NCBI RefSeq assembly: GCF_003073045.1
Contig: NC_037600.1
Span: forward strand, 17,600,419-17,664,418
Source of the DNA: Pomacea canaliculata
Taxonomy: Eukaryota > Mollusca > Gastropoda > Architaenioglossa > Ampullariidae
Length of the DNA: 64,000 bases
Direction: 5' to 3'
In this document: positions 24,028 through 36,643 of the stretch, in pieces
How the letters are laid out: each line of letters opens with the position of its first letter
Numbering within the stretch: the first letter of the stretch is position 1
Translations under genes and position numbers: made by a program
Notes under the pieces: generated by a model
Databases searched by the model: none
The model's input: the letters and a program-made list of their open reading frames with translations, nothing else
What the model was told of the DNA's origin: nothing

Positions 24028-27000
24028 TACAGCAATGGACTGACAACAGTTCTACACTGTACAGTCTTACGACCAGGAGTGTAGCGACTAATGTGACATT
24101 CACTGGCGTTCATCATCGTTCACACTGAACATCAACGATGACATTGAAGTCATCACAACAGTCCCAGAGACTACTGCCTAACATCTGTTAGTCTGTTTGT
24201 TAGTCTGTTAGTCTGTTAGTCCGTTAGTCTGTTAGTCTGTTAGTCGTTAGCCATGCATTGGAGGTTCTTGACATTCTTAGAACAGGAAACAGACTAACGA
24301 TTTGAGTCAATTAAGTCCCCTTACGCGGAGAGACCTGACATTACATTACTTCCGATGTTTATTTATTTGAAAGTGGAGATCAATAAGCCCGACAGACTAA
24401 AATAATTGTCTTTTATTTTCTCCCTGGGGTCTGTAATTTTTGTTATTTGCTTAAATCTTATAAAACGCAGCGAGGACTGGAGGACCTTTATTGATTTGAA
24501 AAAAGTTCAGCCTAGTTTTTTTCTCTTCATTTTCTCCTCCCAACCCCACCTACACTCACGTTTGTCTGTTTGTGAGTCTGTTCCACTAATTCTTTCCCTC
24601 CTACAGAAACATGTTGACTGTACACACATTGGTTTTAATTCATACAACATACAGGTATACCAACGTTCGTGCACTGATATGTTCACACGCATATTCACAC
24701 ACGTTACATACAAATATTCATCAATTAAACACACCGCGTCCGTATATTCAAAACTGTTACAAACATTTATTCATACAAAAAGCTACAAACTTTATATTCA
24801 TACATGCATTTCGTATTCATCTCAATCATGAGAAATACTAGCAGCCAGTCAACCACGCTCGACATACAGACATGGTGTTAGTTTTGTTAGTTTTTCAACG
24901 CATACTGACATGATGATAGATTTGTTGATTTGTGGAAGAAAATATAACGAAGTCTACATTATCTGGTTGTCGGTTAGTAGGTGCAGTGAAGTAATTACTG
25001 TCTCATCCTTGTTAAACTGTCATTTATTTCTGTAAAAAGTCAGTAGCAGTGAGAGCTCAGGGCGACACCTGGTGACAGCGTCACAGACCACGTGGTTATG
25101 GTGCCTCACATTTCTCTAGTCACACACCTTTCACACATCCTGGTTAGAAATGTCAGAATATGTTTGCAATAGTTTTTAAGAGTCTGGCCTGAATAAAGAG
25201 CCTAAGACAAAGTCCGTCAGTCCGTCCGTCAGTCTGTCAGCCAGCCATCCAGCCATCCAGTCATCCATCTAGCCAGTCCGTCAGTCTGTTAGTCAGTCAG
25301 TCAGTCAGTCAGTCAGTCAGTCAGTCAGTTTATAACGTGAGCAAACGATTTTACTATTTAATAAAGATGATAGTATGATATAGATATATTAGCCGTTATA
25401 AGCACTCTTTCATCTACAAAAAACACTCTGAAACTTAAGATTGTGTTTAATTTTTGTAAATAAATATAAATCCATAATTTACCTACCGTACAATACTAAA
25501 CAATGCAACTTTGTTAATTCACAAGGACAATGACAGGTAGAACTCATACCCTAGCATACAGATCAGTACAAATATTACATGTTGACTACATTGAGTAACT
25601 TCTCTCTCTCTCCACACAAATACACACAATCGCACACACACACACACACACACAGACATAAACGTACGTGAGTGCGTCACTCCTTTGTCCAAGACATCAT
25701 CGCATTAGCAGACCATTAAACCACTCATTTAAAGATGCTGAAAGTCACACTAATGATATCCGAATGATTGCTTTTGATAATCAGTTGTCAATGGAACATA
25801 CCTGCTTACCTCGTCATATGTAATTTGTGAACTACACAGCTGAACAGAATAAAATATAATCTAAACGCGATGCCATCTTGCGCCAAATGTCGCCATAAAC
25901 ATTTTATCATCATAGTTTAACAGTCTCTTCTATAAATGGAACATTTCTTAAATGGCCATTTTGAAACCTTGCTTAATTCATTATTTTGTGAGGTATAAAT
26001 AGCCCTGAAAGGAAATAAAAATGTGTGTTCTCCCCATGAAATAGTGAATCCACATGATTGTACGCCTCCACACCTCCATGTTGTCCCAGCACAGAACAAC
26101 TAACTCTGCCTTCTCTCATTCTTTTACAATAGCTAGTCAAGACTAGTATATGGTACTAACCCAGGGGTATCGATACAGTATATAATGTGCTGCAAAGCGA
26201 TCGTTGACAGATCGAAGATATCACATTATCCGAGCTGTTGTAGTTCTCCACACACTATTCTCGTTGTATCCTCCTTTTGTTAATGTTTTCTTCTCTCTCT
26301 CTCATTTACAAAATATATTCGTTTACAAAGCATAACACGACTAGACCTGGTGAGTGTTATCCACCAAATACCATGTCAATGAAACACCTAAATTCTTAGC
26401 TTCATCATTCCGTAGTTCTTTAGGGTATTGCTGACAACGATAATAATAATAGCGAATGGACCAGCAAACTAAAGCCACAAGTACAAACCACTTCTTGTAA
26501 AACCACAACAAACTTATTATTGTCAGAGAAAGAAATGCTGGAATGGTCACTCTATCCCGGACGTGTTTATCTCTAGTGTTTAACATATTGTATTGGTCAC
26601 TTATCTTTATTGTTGTTAAAGGCTCTTATCTGTCTCTGTCTGACGGTTGTGTGGTCAGCTGACACAGTCGAGGTCTTAAAGTTCGCATCTACACCTCGAG
26701 CAGCGTTGACGTCAGGGCCAGCGCCGACAGCAGCAGACGACGAGGGACTCGTAGCCTCGTCTTCAGGACTTTGTATTTAGAAGCAAAGTGCCCCTCCTCT
26801 AGAATGTCCGTGTGAGCGACTGGACAGTGAGCGGGCCACTAATCTTTCCGAAAAGTTTGAAAGCGGCCGTAACAGAGAGGAAAAGAGGAGGAAGCTTTGC
26901 GCTCCCCACACCATACATTAGACACGGTGAACCACTTACAATTGACTGGCCTGTAGGTTGAAAGACTTTAGCGAGGTAAGCGACAATGTGTGATGATTAA

Positions 27001-29576
27001 TGTGACGTGACGAAAGAGCCACGTTCCACGAACATGACGGAGAGAAAACTGATTTCTGTAAGAAAACTAACGGTGAATTCTTGCGTGTGTGCGTCTGTTT
27101 GTTCATCTTACACGTCTGCAGTGAAGACTGTGAGTTCTTCCTGTCGCCATCCCATTCCCAGTCGACAGTATACATATCGCGTACAAGGAAAGTCCGGGTA
27201 CCAAGAAAGCCTTTTGAAAATTTTTCTACCCGTCACAGATGAGAATTGAAAACGACAGCATACAGAAAGCCCTCCTCAACTAGGGGCAGAGGCCCAGTCA
27301 CGTGTTCCACCTCACTGCAAAGAAAAGGGGAACAACTCTGCGATAGAGTTATTCTGGTTATATATATATACAGATATAATGTTAAAACACAGGTCTGTCC
27401 AGATCGTGGAAAATGTTGAAGATGTTTGATTTCTTGTATCTGATCACTTAGCAACTAAAGTCCGGCATCTTATTTCTGATCAGTAAACAAATAACGCCAA
27501 GCCATTACAAAACAACAGGCTATGACGTCATCTTTCCAACTGTCAGTTACGTCATTTTCGAGCTCAACGGCGTCTACCATTAACGATTCTTTCTAGTCTC
27601 AAGCTGCTATATATTAATATGTTACTCGCATATATTATGTTACTTGTATATATTAATATGTCAGTTGTATATATTAATATGTCAGTTGTAAATATTTACA
27701 CTCAGGCTTTGTGACTCCGGCACTAGACCTCCAACATGAAGCTTTGTGTTCGAGCCTTGCTGAGGCCAATAAAAGCTTTACTGACCTGCGAAAGGAAACG
27801 GATTTCTCTGGGACAGTCAACGAAAGTAGAGTGAGTTTCGCCTCCCACATAAAGTGGTCGTAGTGAATTACTCAGAAATTACCTCCTGCTTTAACATTTG
27901 ATTTTTTGCATGTATACATATATATATATATCACATGATCAGTTTTCCTCTCCACAACATCTGTGTTACTTTGCGATATCGATAGCATGAGGTGTCACGA
28001 TTCCCTGAGGCCCCTTCACCGAGCGCCTTTGTACCACTGGTGACGTTTGAAGGTTCAAAGACATCCCCTGAACGTTTGAGGATCGTTGGCGAGGAGCTAG
28101 AGTTACAGACCCCACTTTTCTCGGGACTAGTTTTTGGTGAAAGCGGAGCCCATTTCTTCTCCATCGTTATACTTGACCTTTCTCCAGCCCTTCGAGCAGT
28201 CTTGTACACATTCTCCACAGCTGCATCACTAGTAAAACATTCGCTGCACCACAAGGGTATCGCCAGTATCGAACCGCCCAGTTATAAACTTCCCCCTTGT
28301 TTAAACATCCTGACTGATGCTGCCATCTGACACAAGTAAACTTTTGAGATGGTGCTGGGGAAAAAAGTCCCACGAATCAAATAATAATAAAACTTATTAA
28401 CACTGTTCGACACCAAAGTCAGGCTTACAGCCAAATCCTACTTACACTTGCAGTCCGTTTCCTCTCCTACCAAACACGTTTACTGTGTCCCTGTATTTCG
28501 TCCTGAACAAGCACCGTACATAGAGAATAAGCCCTCAGTATGTGCAAGATATTGTAACAGTATGTACAAGGTATTGTACACAGTATTACAAGATATTGTA
28601 ACAGTATGTACACGGTATTGTACACAGTATTACAATGTATTCTTTTCGTGGTCTGATGAGGGGACGGAGAGATGGAGAGAGCAAGTCTGCTCAGATGAGG
28701 CAAAGAGTCAAGACGACATGGTTCACTGATCACAATCTCCACGAAGTGTATCATCGACCTCCTGCGCCCCCTCCTGTAGCCAGGACAGTTGAGGTCAGGC
28801 GACAGAGACCACAGTTGTCGTGGAGGGACAACAACAACAACAATGAAGAATGTAGTGGGAGGTCTCGGGGGCCACGACTGCTAGGGTTGGTCTGTAACTG
28901 ACTCAAAGTCGCTGCTTTTGGCAGGAGAGAAACAAATAAATAAGCATTGAGGTAGCGCGAAAATAAGTTCATTCTTTTTAGTCTTGTTGTTATTGGTGGT
29001 AGTTATTGTTGTGTCCGCATCTCAATAAGACAACAGATAATGTGTTATAATTTACTATTATTGTATTGTTTGTACGATGCACCAAAAGACTGTTTTTCCA
29101 ACAATACCGCTGCCTGCTGGAGAAAAGATCTTTGTTACAAATATCAGATGCCATCATTTTAGCACTGCTATTTACTGTTGATTATACTTTCTTAATTTAA
29201 TTTATATGTTTCCTGCTTACACCTGCATTCGTGGGTTAATTTCTAATTGAATTTATCAAATAATCCTGTATTGTATTATCATGAGAACAACTATATTACA
29301 GCTGACTTGTCCGAACACAGAAACTCCTCAGTGTGCGCTGGTCATGATGCACGACGACTTACCCTCAGCATCACGTGATCTCTCGCTTCGCCACGTGGCA
29401 CAAGGCCACGTGACTGACATGAAACCATGATAGCATGCACTAGAGGCACAGCAAAATGAGATGCAGGTCTGGGCTTCAAAGTAAGATATTTAATATAAAA
29501 ACTGCAGTAAAAGCTTGATGCTTAATATCTCGTGCTCTGATCACATTGCTATGAGCGACTGAAATGAATTCCTCCA
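24028..29576. other. Intergenic, several tandem repeats
   Basis: No gene supported. Contents: (GTTAGTCT)n-type run at 24184-24246; (AGTC)n run at 25205-25330; CA run at 25634-25655; ~22-bp repeat ATATATTAATATGTCAGTTGT at 27606-27692; and a repeat built on TATTGTA(A)CACAGTA and CAGTATGTACA(A/C)GGTATT at 28536-28636. A minus-strand frame of 107 codons at 27931-28254 begins WCSECFTSDAAVENVYKTARR and may be a decayed mobile-element remnant, but I could not place it. Confidence 0.55.
25205..25330. repeat. (AGTC)n microsatellite
   Basis: Imperfect GTCCGTCAGTC phrases merging into about twelve pure AGTC units at 25280-25328. Confidence 0.9.
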
Positions 29577-30722
29577 TTAACGATGTAGGATCCCTGGCTT
29601 AGCCTTCTCGGTGGTTATTTTCTGGTCTTGTCTCGTTTGCAGATATGACAGCACCTGGTGGACTTGCTCTCGATACTTAGTTCCGGCAAAATAATAAACA
29701 AAGACGTTGACGCTGCTGTTGACGATGCTGCCCGTCTCCGCGCCGTTGATGAGGATGCTGAACGTGTTGTTGTAGCGGCCGTCGTGTCGAACCTCAGGCT
29801 CGAAAAGTGGAATAATTCTAACTATTATATTGGGAATTGACAGGACAAGAAACTGAATGGACAAGATCACCAGCATCTTGGTGATGGCGACCTCTCGTTT
29901 TGTGTCTGACGATGACGCCTGTTTGCGAAAGATTATTGACTGCTTCAGTTTTAACCCGGTGATGATTGTGGCGATGAGGACGATGATAGGAATTCCTAAG
30001 GACAAGATGATTCCGTAATAAATGCCTTGGAGACCGTTGACGATATGTTCATTTAGGAAATACAAGCTATTGACGATCATCCCGATTTTCTTTTTGTGAA
30101 GTCGAGGGTCGAACAGGCACGCCGCTTCGTGCCAAGCGACAACCGCGAAGAAAGGAAAGATGGTGACAGCGCCACCAACAACTATGACGACGACCATAGT
30201 GGTGGTGCTGAACAGAGACCTTGCACGCAGCGGCCACATGACACTGATGCAGCGCTCGCACGACACCAGGCCCTGCAGGTACATGCACCCGTACATGAAG
30301 CCCAGCATGCCCAGGGTCCGCCGCTCCATCAGCACCCGGAATACCACCCCGTACAACCCGTCATCGATAGGCAGGTACACGCTGTCGACATTGATGACAA
30401 ACAGATAGGTCACGTTGATGAGGTTGACAAGCTCTAAGCTGAAGAGACACAGGTTGATTCTGTTGCCGAGGCCTTGTCTGTAGAACACCAGGAGGCTGAG
30501 ACAGGTTCCACTGACGCCGATGAGGAACAGGAGGGGCATGAGGATGGTACCCCTCACCTTTGTGATCAGCTGCTCCGTGTGGTGGCTGATTGGATCATCT
30601 GGATACTCCTTGAAAGTGGTTGGAATGCACCCAGCGGGGACTTCGAGGTTGAGACTATCATTGGCTGAGACTAAGGATGCCGTGGACAAGTAAAACTTTG
30701 AAAGAGAATCAACTGACTCCAT
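29577..30722 (-). CDS. Rhodopsin-type GPCR, gastropod chemosensory-like (copy 3)
   Basis: 381 aa, single coding exon. C32 and YPDDPIS (40-46) in the N-terminus, ERC at 156-158, ECL2 C202 (ACLFD), LSIPN in TM6, NVFVY at 339-343. It is the most divergent at the intracellular side of TM3 (SVMWPLRARSLFS instead of SVLFPLHSKTLLS), which may alter G-protein contact. Codon use is GC-richer than copies 1 and 2. On the minus strand an acceptor (TTCTGTCACAACACAG) ends 15 bases before the ATG, implying a spliced 5' UTR as in other copies. No upstream exon was located. Confidence 0.88.
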   Translation of the reverse strand: MESVDSLSKFYLSTASLVSANDSLNLEVPAGCIPTTFKEYPDDPISHHTEQLITKVRGTILMPLLFLIGVSGTCLSLLVFYRQGLGNRINLCLFSLELVNLINVTYLFVINVDSVYLPIDDGLYGVVFRVLMERRTLGMLGFMYGCMYLQGLVSCERCISVMWPLRARSLFSTTTMVVVIVVGGAVTIFPFFAVVAWHEAACLFDPRLHKKKIGMIVNSLYFLNEHIVNGLQGIYYGIILSLGIPIIVLIATIITGLKLKQSIIFRKQASSSDTKREVAITKMLVILSIQFLVLSIPNIIVRIIPLFEPEVRHDGRYNNTFSILINGAETGSIVNSSVNVFVYYFAGTKYREQVHQVLSYLQTRQDQKITTEKAKPGILHR

Positions 30723-31842
30723 GGTGTAGCTTGGTGACCTGTGTTGTGACAGAAACCATCCTTCACTGTAGGATTACAGATAGGCATAATTCGACTATTG
30801 TCAAATAAAGAAACATAGTAGAACACACAAACACTAAACAAAATAAAACACATAAAAACACAACATCAGTCAGGATGAAAAAAGAACACGGTCTCAAGAG
30901 GTTCTACGGAAATTCGTAGTCAGACCTCAAGAACCCGAAAAGTTTGTTCCTCTCACAGAACTAGCTGCAGGCAAGCAGACGAACATGGTTTAGATATATT
31001 TCGTAATTGTTGTCTATTGAAAAGGGTCTAAAGACACGTATCTGTTGGCCAACAGCTTATGTCAACCCACCCACTGCTCTTGAGGTTGTCACATCTTTGT
31101 ATCTTCACCCTGCGGGTACATTCGTCATCGCGTCTAGATTTTATGTCCAATACCCGATCAATAACTATTTTCATAAAATATTGTATTATTTACAAACATT
31201 TATTTTCATAAGATTATGTTTTCTACTAAGTAGAAAATTCTCTAATTTTTTCCCATATAAATAATGGTTAATGTTCTTGTAATTACTTTGCAAATCAGCA
31301 GAAGCTTGAGTGGCATACATTGTCTATTTATGTATTCATCGAACAAACATACACCTTCGATCACATCGGCTAAAACTGTGTAATTAATTTTTTTATTTCA
31401 CAGAAAAATATTTTTTATTTTATTTTAAAATATTGTCAATTGAATACAACCTTTTTTTCAAAATGTGTCGATTTTCCTTCTTTGTGCGTGCATGTGTATA
31501 TGACTGTGCGTGCATATTGTGAAAAAACTGTCGCAATTATTTTATTTGAAGTGACTTTTATCAGAATTTCGCTTTATACTTTGTCTGAGAGCTTTAACAG
31601 CGAGAAAAATTATATTTTGATTCTTAAAAATCACTGTTTTTTTTTTTTTTAACGGATAGAAACACAAAATGTCTGACGATGCCGCAATTAAAACAGGGTT
31701 TGTCACACTTTTGTCTGCTTTCTGAAATAGTCAAACCTAATTAAACATCTTGTGCAGTTTAATAACGACCTACACCACTCCCCGTTTACCGGAAACTGAT
31801 TGATTTCTGTTTTTAAAGAAGTTTAATTAACTACGATGCAGT
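30723..31842. other. Intergenic, no gene seen
   Basis: AT-rich sequence between copy 3 and the first tandem unit, with poly-A/T runs near 31636. Nothing else recognised. Confidence 0.6.
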
Positions 31843-32449
31843 ATTATAAACTAGATTCTGTCCTTTGTTTTCATCTTCTGATTTAGAAGCATTTTTTTCC
31901 CTTGGTTCTGTTTGGACATCAAGTTTAAGATGTACTGGCGCCTGTCTACTTCACTGCCATTGAACTCCACTTAGAACACAAGTCACGTGACCACCGTGTG
32001 GGTGTGTAAGGCTAGCCGGCTGTCGGGTATGCCTGGTATGTAAAGTTGGGTTTCAACTGTGTGCAAATAAATTCAAAGATATTACGAAATAGGAAATGTG
32101 AATTGCTTTCATCTTTCAAAATGAAACTACATGCAGAACATTGTGTATTTTCTTGTGTTGTGTATTTCAGGCCAGAGACAGCAGTGTTATACAGGAAAGG
32201 ACTCCTCTGGTCACACGCTCGCTGTGCAGGTTTAAAACCCTGTGTTTACACGTTTACATCTTACATAGAATGTCATGGGTCAACCTATGAACATCTCTTC
32301 AAACGAAGCCTAAGGGATACTGAATAAAAAGTCAAATCTCTCTCTTTCTCTCTTACACACACACACACGCACGCATGCACGCCCACAAAGACTCTGGACT
32401 CTGGAGCATGCATACATACGTACTGAGTAAGTGATAATGTTTTTATTAC

Positions 32450-32459
32450 CGTAGAGAGC
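32450..32459. other. Empty insertion site of the 342-bp MITE
   Basis: CGTAGAGAGC occurs once here, inside flanks otherwise shared with units B and C. There the same ten bases sit on both sides of the 342-bp element. This is the pre-insertion state. Confidence 0.85.
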
Positions 32460-32831
32460 AAATTAAGCAAGATCACGTGTAACCCGTGTTTAATGTCATA
32501 GAGGACAGCAACATTAGCCAAATAATTCTTATATTCTCGACTAAATACAGACACAGTCCTTACATGACTGGTATACAAGTTGTTTCATATTCATAAACGT
32601 GCTCGTGGGTATACTATCCTTGATTACAAGCCACCGCTAGGGTCACAGTGTCAGTGAACTTTGGCCCTCGGTGGGTGAGACATAGTGTCACTGCGACACG
32701 CAGGTAAGACATCGACATCAAACTCACCTGAAGTTCTGACATACAATTCTGTACATAGTCATAGTCACAGCCACATGCTTTATACCCAGGTCACCATGAC
32801 CCACACCTCCGACATGACCTATAACCTAGAG

Positions 32832-33252
32832 AAGGGGAGGGCAGGGTTACTTTTTATGTGCAGGTCTTAAAATTCTAGTCTACAGGCCGGTAAAATACCA
32901 AAAACCCAGGCCAGGTGACACAGCAAACCTAGTGATGATGGAATGGACAACAAACGATAAGACTTACTGAATTTATTGTGCATTGTGAAGATGTTTGAAT
33001 TCTCTCACAAACTTTAAAACCAGCCATTCCTGTAAGGCAGCCCCTACCCCCGATACTCTCTAACGTCTCCATCAGACATGTCAGCCGTGGTATTTGTTAT
33101 CTTTGTGTAAGCATGCTACTAACTGCACATTTCTAACGGTGTTGTACTTGATAAAGTAAATTTCAATCAAATTAACCTAGGCTGAAATTTTAAATAAATG
33201 AAAAGAAGTTACTTCACACTTTTGGAGTCGGGCCGCACTTTGCCCACCCCTG
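32832..33252 (+). mobile_element. hAT-like MITE (unit A copy)
   Basis: Counterpart of 39840-40271 and 47167-47597. Ends are degenerate (AAGGGGAGGGC left, CACCCCTG right). It is the oldest of the small elements because all three units have it at the same place. Confidence 0.6.
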
Positions 33253-34508
33253 GCCCAGACCCTTCCCCTGTCCTCATCGTCAAGGCTAACACAGATGGGG
33301 CAGATTCGTTTCTCTGAGTTCCATAGTTACAATTACGACAGATACCCTTTTACTATCTTTCTCGGTTGTCTGTCACATACTGAAACAGAATAAAAATACT
33401 ATGTCGCTTTTTCCCAATCCACAGTCAGCTATGGGTGTTACATATGGCAGTACCCACCCCACAGTCAGCTTGAATAGCTCCAGACTGGTTGTGGAAAGAT
33501 TATCAGTGACGGTAAAGTCAGTAAGAAAACAGTCAAACGATTTCCTTAAAATTCCAATGTCGTCTTCAGCGTAAATGAATATATTTGTTACACTGCTTTA
33601 AAAAATAAAGTATTTTCAAATTTAGACGAATTATCTGGATTTTAAATATTTAAATACTTTCTGGACCATTTCAAATATCAGCAACACATTCTTATTAGCA
33701 TCACTTAAAAGGGTTTCTTTCATGGGACATGGTGACAATAAACGATTGGACCACCGGATTTAGACAATCAGAAAGAAACGTGGATAAGTAAAAGCGGAGT
33801 GGAAACATTGTTCACAATTCTATTAATTATACAATACGTAGATTAACCTATTTACGATTAATGATTGTAATAACGGGGAGAGGGGGGTAGGATTTAAAAA
33901 TCGCAAAGCGGACATGATACTTCGAATAATTGCATCTGTTTTAGATTTTAGGAAGGAAATTATTTCTAGTTATCGAGTTTCAGTTTAATCTTGTCCCTGC
34001 TCCTTAATGCTAAAAGCAAATATACAAATACAAATTGTAATTTCTGACTCTATTCGAGTAGAAAGACGATAACTCTGAAATGCCAGTCTCTCGAAGACTA
34101 CATGGTTGTGTCCCTTGAGATAGTTCGCTCGATGACAAGTCGATCATTAAATGTCTGTTGTCCTACACTGAGGTATGTCATGTCAACGGCTTGGATTCAA
34201 AGAATATGTCCACACAATCTACTTTGCTTTAAAATATGGAAAAAAAACAGAAAGTATATTTAAAGCCCTGAAGGTTTTGTCGAACATCCTGTGATCACAA
34301 ATTACGATAAACGCAGTATTACGAATAGCTTAAATGAATTATTTGAAAAACATTTTAAGTGATTACATATTAAGACCTCAGACCTCTAAGACCTGTAATT
34401 CTGCCTGCTGTGAGTTCAGGTGTAAAATACTAGACTTATTTATCTCTGACAGTAAAGTTTTCTCTCCTTGTCATGCAAGTAGGTGTCGTGTTGTTTCTTC
34501 CCCTGAAT

Positions 34509-35630
34509 TTATGGATGAGAACTCTTTCTGTCCAAGCAAGGAAACATTTCATGAACCGTGTCCCTGAACTTGGTGCCAGCCGAGTAGTAGACGAAGAAGT
34601 CGATGCTGCTGTTGAGAATGCTGCCCGTCTCGGCGATGTTGATGAGAAGAAAGTAAGAGTTATTATAACGACCAGCGAACCTCACTTCTGGTTCAAACAG
34701 ATGAATGATTCTGATGATGATGTTGGGCAACGAGAGGACGAGAAACTCGATGGAGAGTGTGACGAGCATCTTGGTGATGGCCGTTTCCTTCTTGGTGTCA
34801 GAGGTCGACGTCTCCTTTCGAAAAGCTATTGACTGGTTCAGCTTCCATCCCGTGAGGGCCGTTGAGATAACGACAACGATGGGTATCCCGAGAGACAAGA
34901 TAATACCGTAGTAAGTTCCTTCGATGATATTTATTACTTCTTTGTGCTGAAAGTAAAAGTCACCTGAGGTAGGTTTGTTCACTACCACGTTTGTAACAAT
35001 ATCGTGAAAGCAGACAACCTGGAAAGACCAGGTAACCACGAAAAAGGGTATCACGGTTAGACACGAGCCAAAAATTATTACAATTAGGATTACTTTAGTG
35101 CTGATGAGTGTTTTGGAATGCAATGGAAAGAGCACACTAAAGCACCGCTCACACGACACGACGGCGGAGAGGTACATGGCGCCGTACATGAAGCCCAGCA
35201 TCCCCAGCATCTTGCTGTTGGTCATGAAGGTGCCTACAACGCCTGTGTCGCCCTCGTCAAAAGGCCGGTAAAGACTGTCAAAGTTGAGTATAAAGAGAAA
35301 AGAAATGTTGATAAGGTTAACGAGCTCGAGACTAAAGAGACACAGGTTGATTCTGTTGTTGAGGTTCTGCCTGTAGAAAGCGACCAAGCTGACGACAGAC
35401 CCCATGACCCCCGTGACGAAGAGGATGGGCATGACGATGGCTTCCCGGATCTTGCCTAGGAGGCGTTCCACCTCGGTGCTGATGGGGTCGTCGGGGTAGT
35501 CTTGGTGCATGACTTGTATGCAGTCTGTGGAAAAGTTGCTGACTTCATCGTCTGTCGAACTCACCGTTGACAGAGCTGTTGTGAAGTAAAGTGCGGCGCT
35601 GATGGCACCTTCTGTTGGGATGACCGCCAT
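34509..35630 (-). CDS. Rhodopsin-type GPCR, unit A (copy 4)
   Basis: 373 aa, coding sequence uninterrupted. C37 and YPDDPIS (45-51); ERC at 161-163 followed by FSVLFPLHSKTLIS; ECL2 C207 (VVCFHD); LSLPN in TM6; DFFVY at 344-348, so the asparagine of the NPxxY position is aspartate here. The C-tail is short and ends RKSSHP. On the minus strand the first exon ends at 36644 (TTCAG/GTGAGT). The intron is about 1 kb and exon 2 starts at 35645 after TGTTTTTCAG, 15 bases before the ATG. Compared with the B copy it has specific residues at 56, 58, 129, 134, 136 and 153, and a shorter tail because a stop replaces a glutamine codon. Relationship within the array is seen; function is inferred. Confidence 0.88.
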   Translation of the reverse strand: MAVIPTEGAISAALYFTTALSTVSSTDDEVSNFSTDCIQVMHQDYPDDPISTEVERLLGKIREAIVMPILFVTGVMGSVVSLVAFYRQNLNNRINLCLFSLELVNLINISFLFILNFDSLYRPFDEGDTGVVGTFMTNSKMLGMLGFMYGAMYLSAVVSCERCFSVLFPLHSKTLISTKVILIVIIFGSCLTVIPFFVVTWSFQVVCFHDIVTNVVVNKPTSGDFYFQHKEVINIIEGTYYGIILSLGIPIVVVISTALTGWKLNQSIAFRKETSTSDTKKETAITKMLVTLSIEFLVLSLPNIIIRIIHLFEPEVRFAGRYNNSYFLLINIAETGSILNSSIDFFVYYSAGTKFRDTVHEMFPCLDRKSSHP

Positions 35631-35645
35631 GGGTCTGGCAAGGTT

Positions 35646-36643
35646 CTGAAAAACAGTAAAAAATTTATCTTTTCCTCCACGTCGTTATCCTTTACTTAAC
35701 TGTCATCGCTATCAACACCAATTTCACACGCTGACAGATGTGTGTGGCCGGAGTCCCTTCGGGAAAAGCGTCTTAGATGGAAGTTTGAAATGGTACCGGA
35801 TGGTCCATTATCTTATGAAAGAGGTGAAAGGACCACTAAATGTTAGAGAGAATACACTGAGATTTAAGCTGACGCGAAGAGAAAGCTGACAAAACTTTAT
35901 AAGAATTTTGAGAGGGAATAGACCAATAGGTCTGTAAAGCGGGGACCCCACCAGGACGGCAGCAGAAACATTCTTTGGCCTAAAGACACAGACCAGCCTC
36001 ACCCTGACTGAGGTCCTACACTGTAGTTCAAGTGAGGGCAGTGTATGTTCAGTTAACCGACAGGTGTGGGTCACCTGGGTCTCTCATCTATAAGTAGTCT
36101 GGACCACAGAAGTCAGGAAGTTCCAGAGGCCTCATCATATCAAGGACCCCAACTTCCATCATAAGGGTTAACGAAACAGTTTAAAATAAGAAATTAGGAA
36201 AGCAGAAGAGAAGGGAGGAGAACAGCCTGAAAGATAATGGATGTTCATCCCCTGATCAAAAGGCCTCCCCACCCCCATGGGGTGGGGTGGGGTGTAAGGC
36301 ATAAGGGAACGAAACCATGAGCAGAATTTTGCTGCCTGAGAACACTTGGTCCTGAAGCATATTTTGTGAGTTGCCTCTAGAATGTCAACGCTTTCTTCTA
36401 AAACACATCTTCTTTCTGCTTCAGTCACTTCGTTGTAAAGCACATTGTGTTTGTTGTCGAGGGCTTTAAAATGCCTCTTCACGCGACAAGTTATCGTCAC
36501 CGTTAGCATCAGGTCGTCGCCATCACGAATATTGTCTGTAGGAGAAGCTAACATCCGTCTCCTTTCCCTTTGCATCATTCTCATGATTAAAACCTATCTT
36601 CGTCCTTCAGTGAGATTCTAGACACAAACCTGGTGCAACTCAC
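35646..36643 (-). other. 5' UTR intron of copy 4 with an unexplained 138-codon frame
   Basis: The intron contains a minus-strand frame (36584-36168, starting MRMMQRERRRMLASPTDNIR) that is also open in unit B (44027-43611). Its few differences are mostly amino-acid changing, and in unit C most of it is deleted, so a coding role is doubtful. No domain recognised. Confidence 0.4.

Noticed and set aside
26341-26586. 81-codon minus-strand frame with a hydrophobic stretch
   Set aside because: No family resemblance, no splice or promoter context; may be chance.
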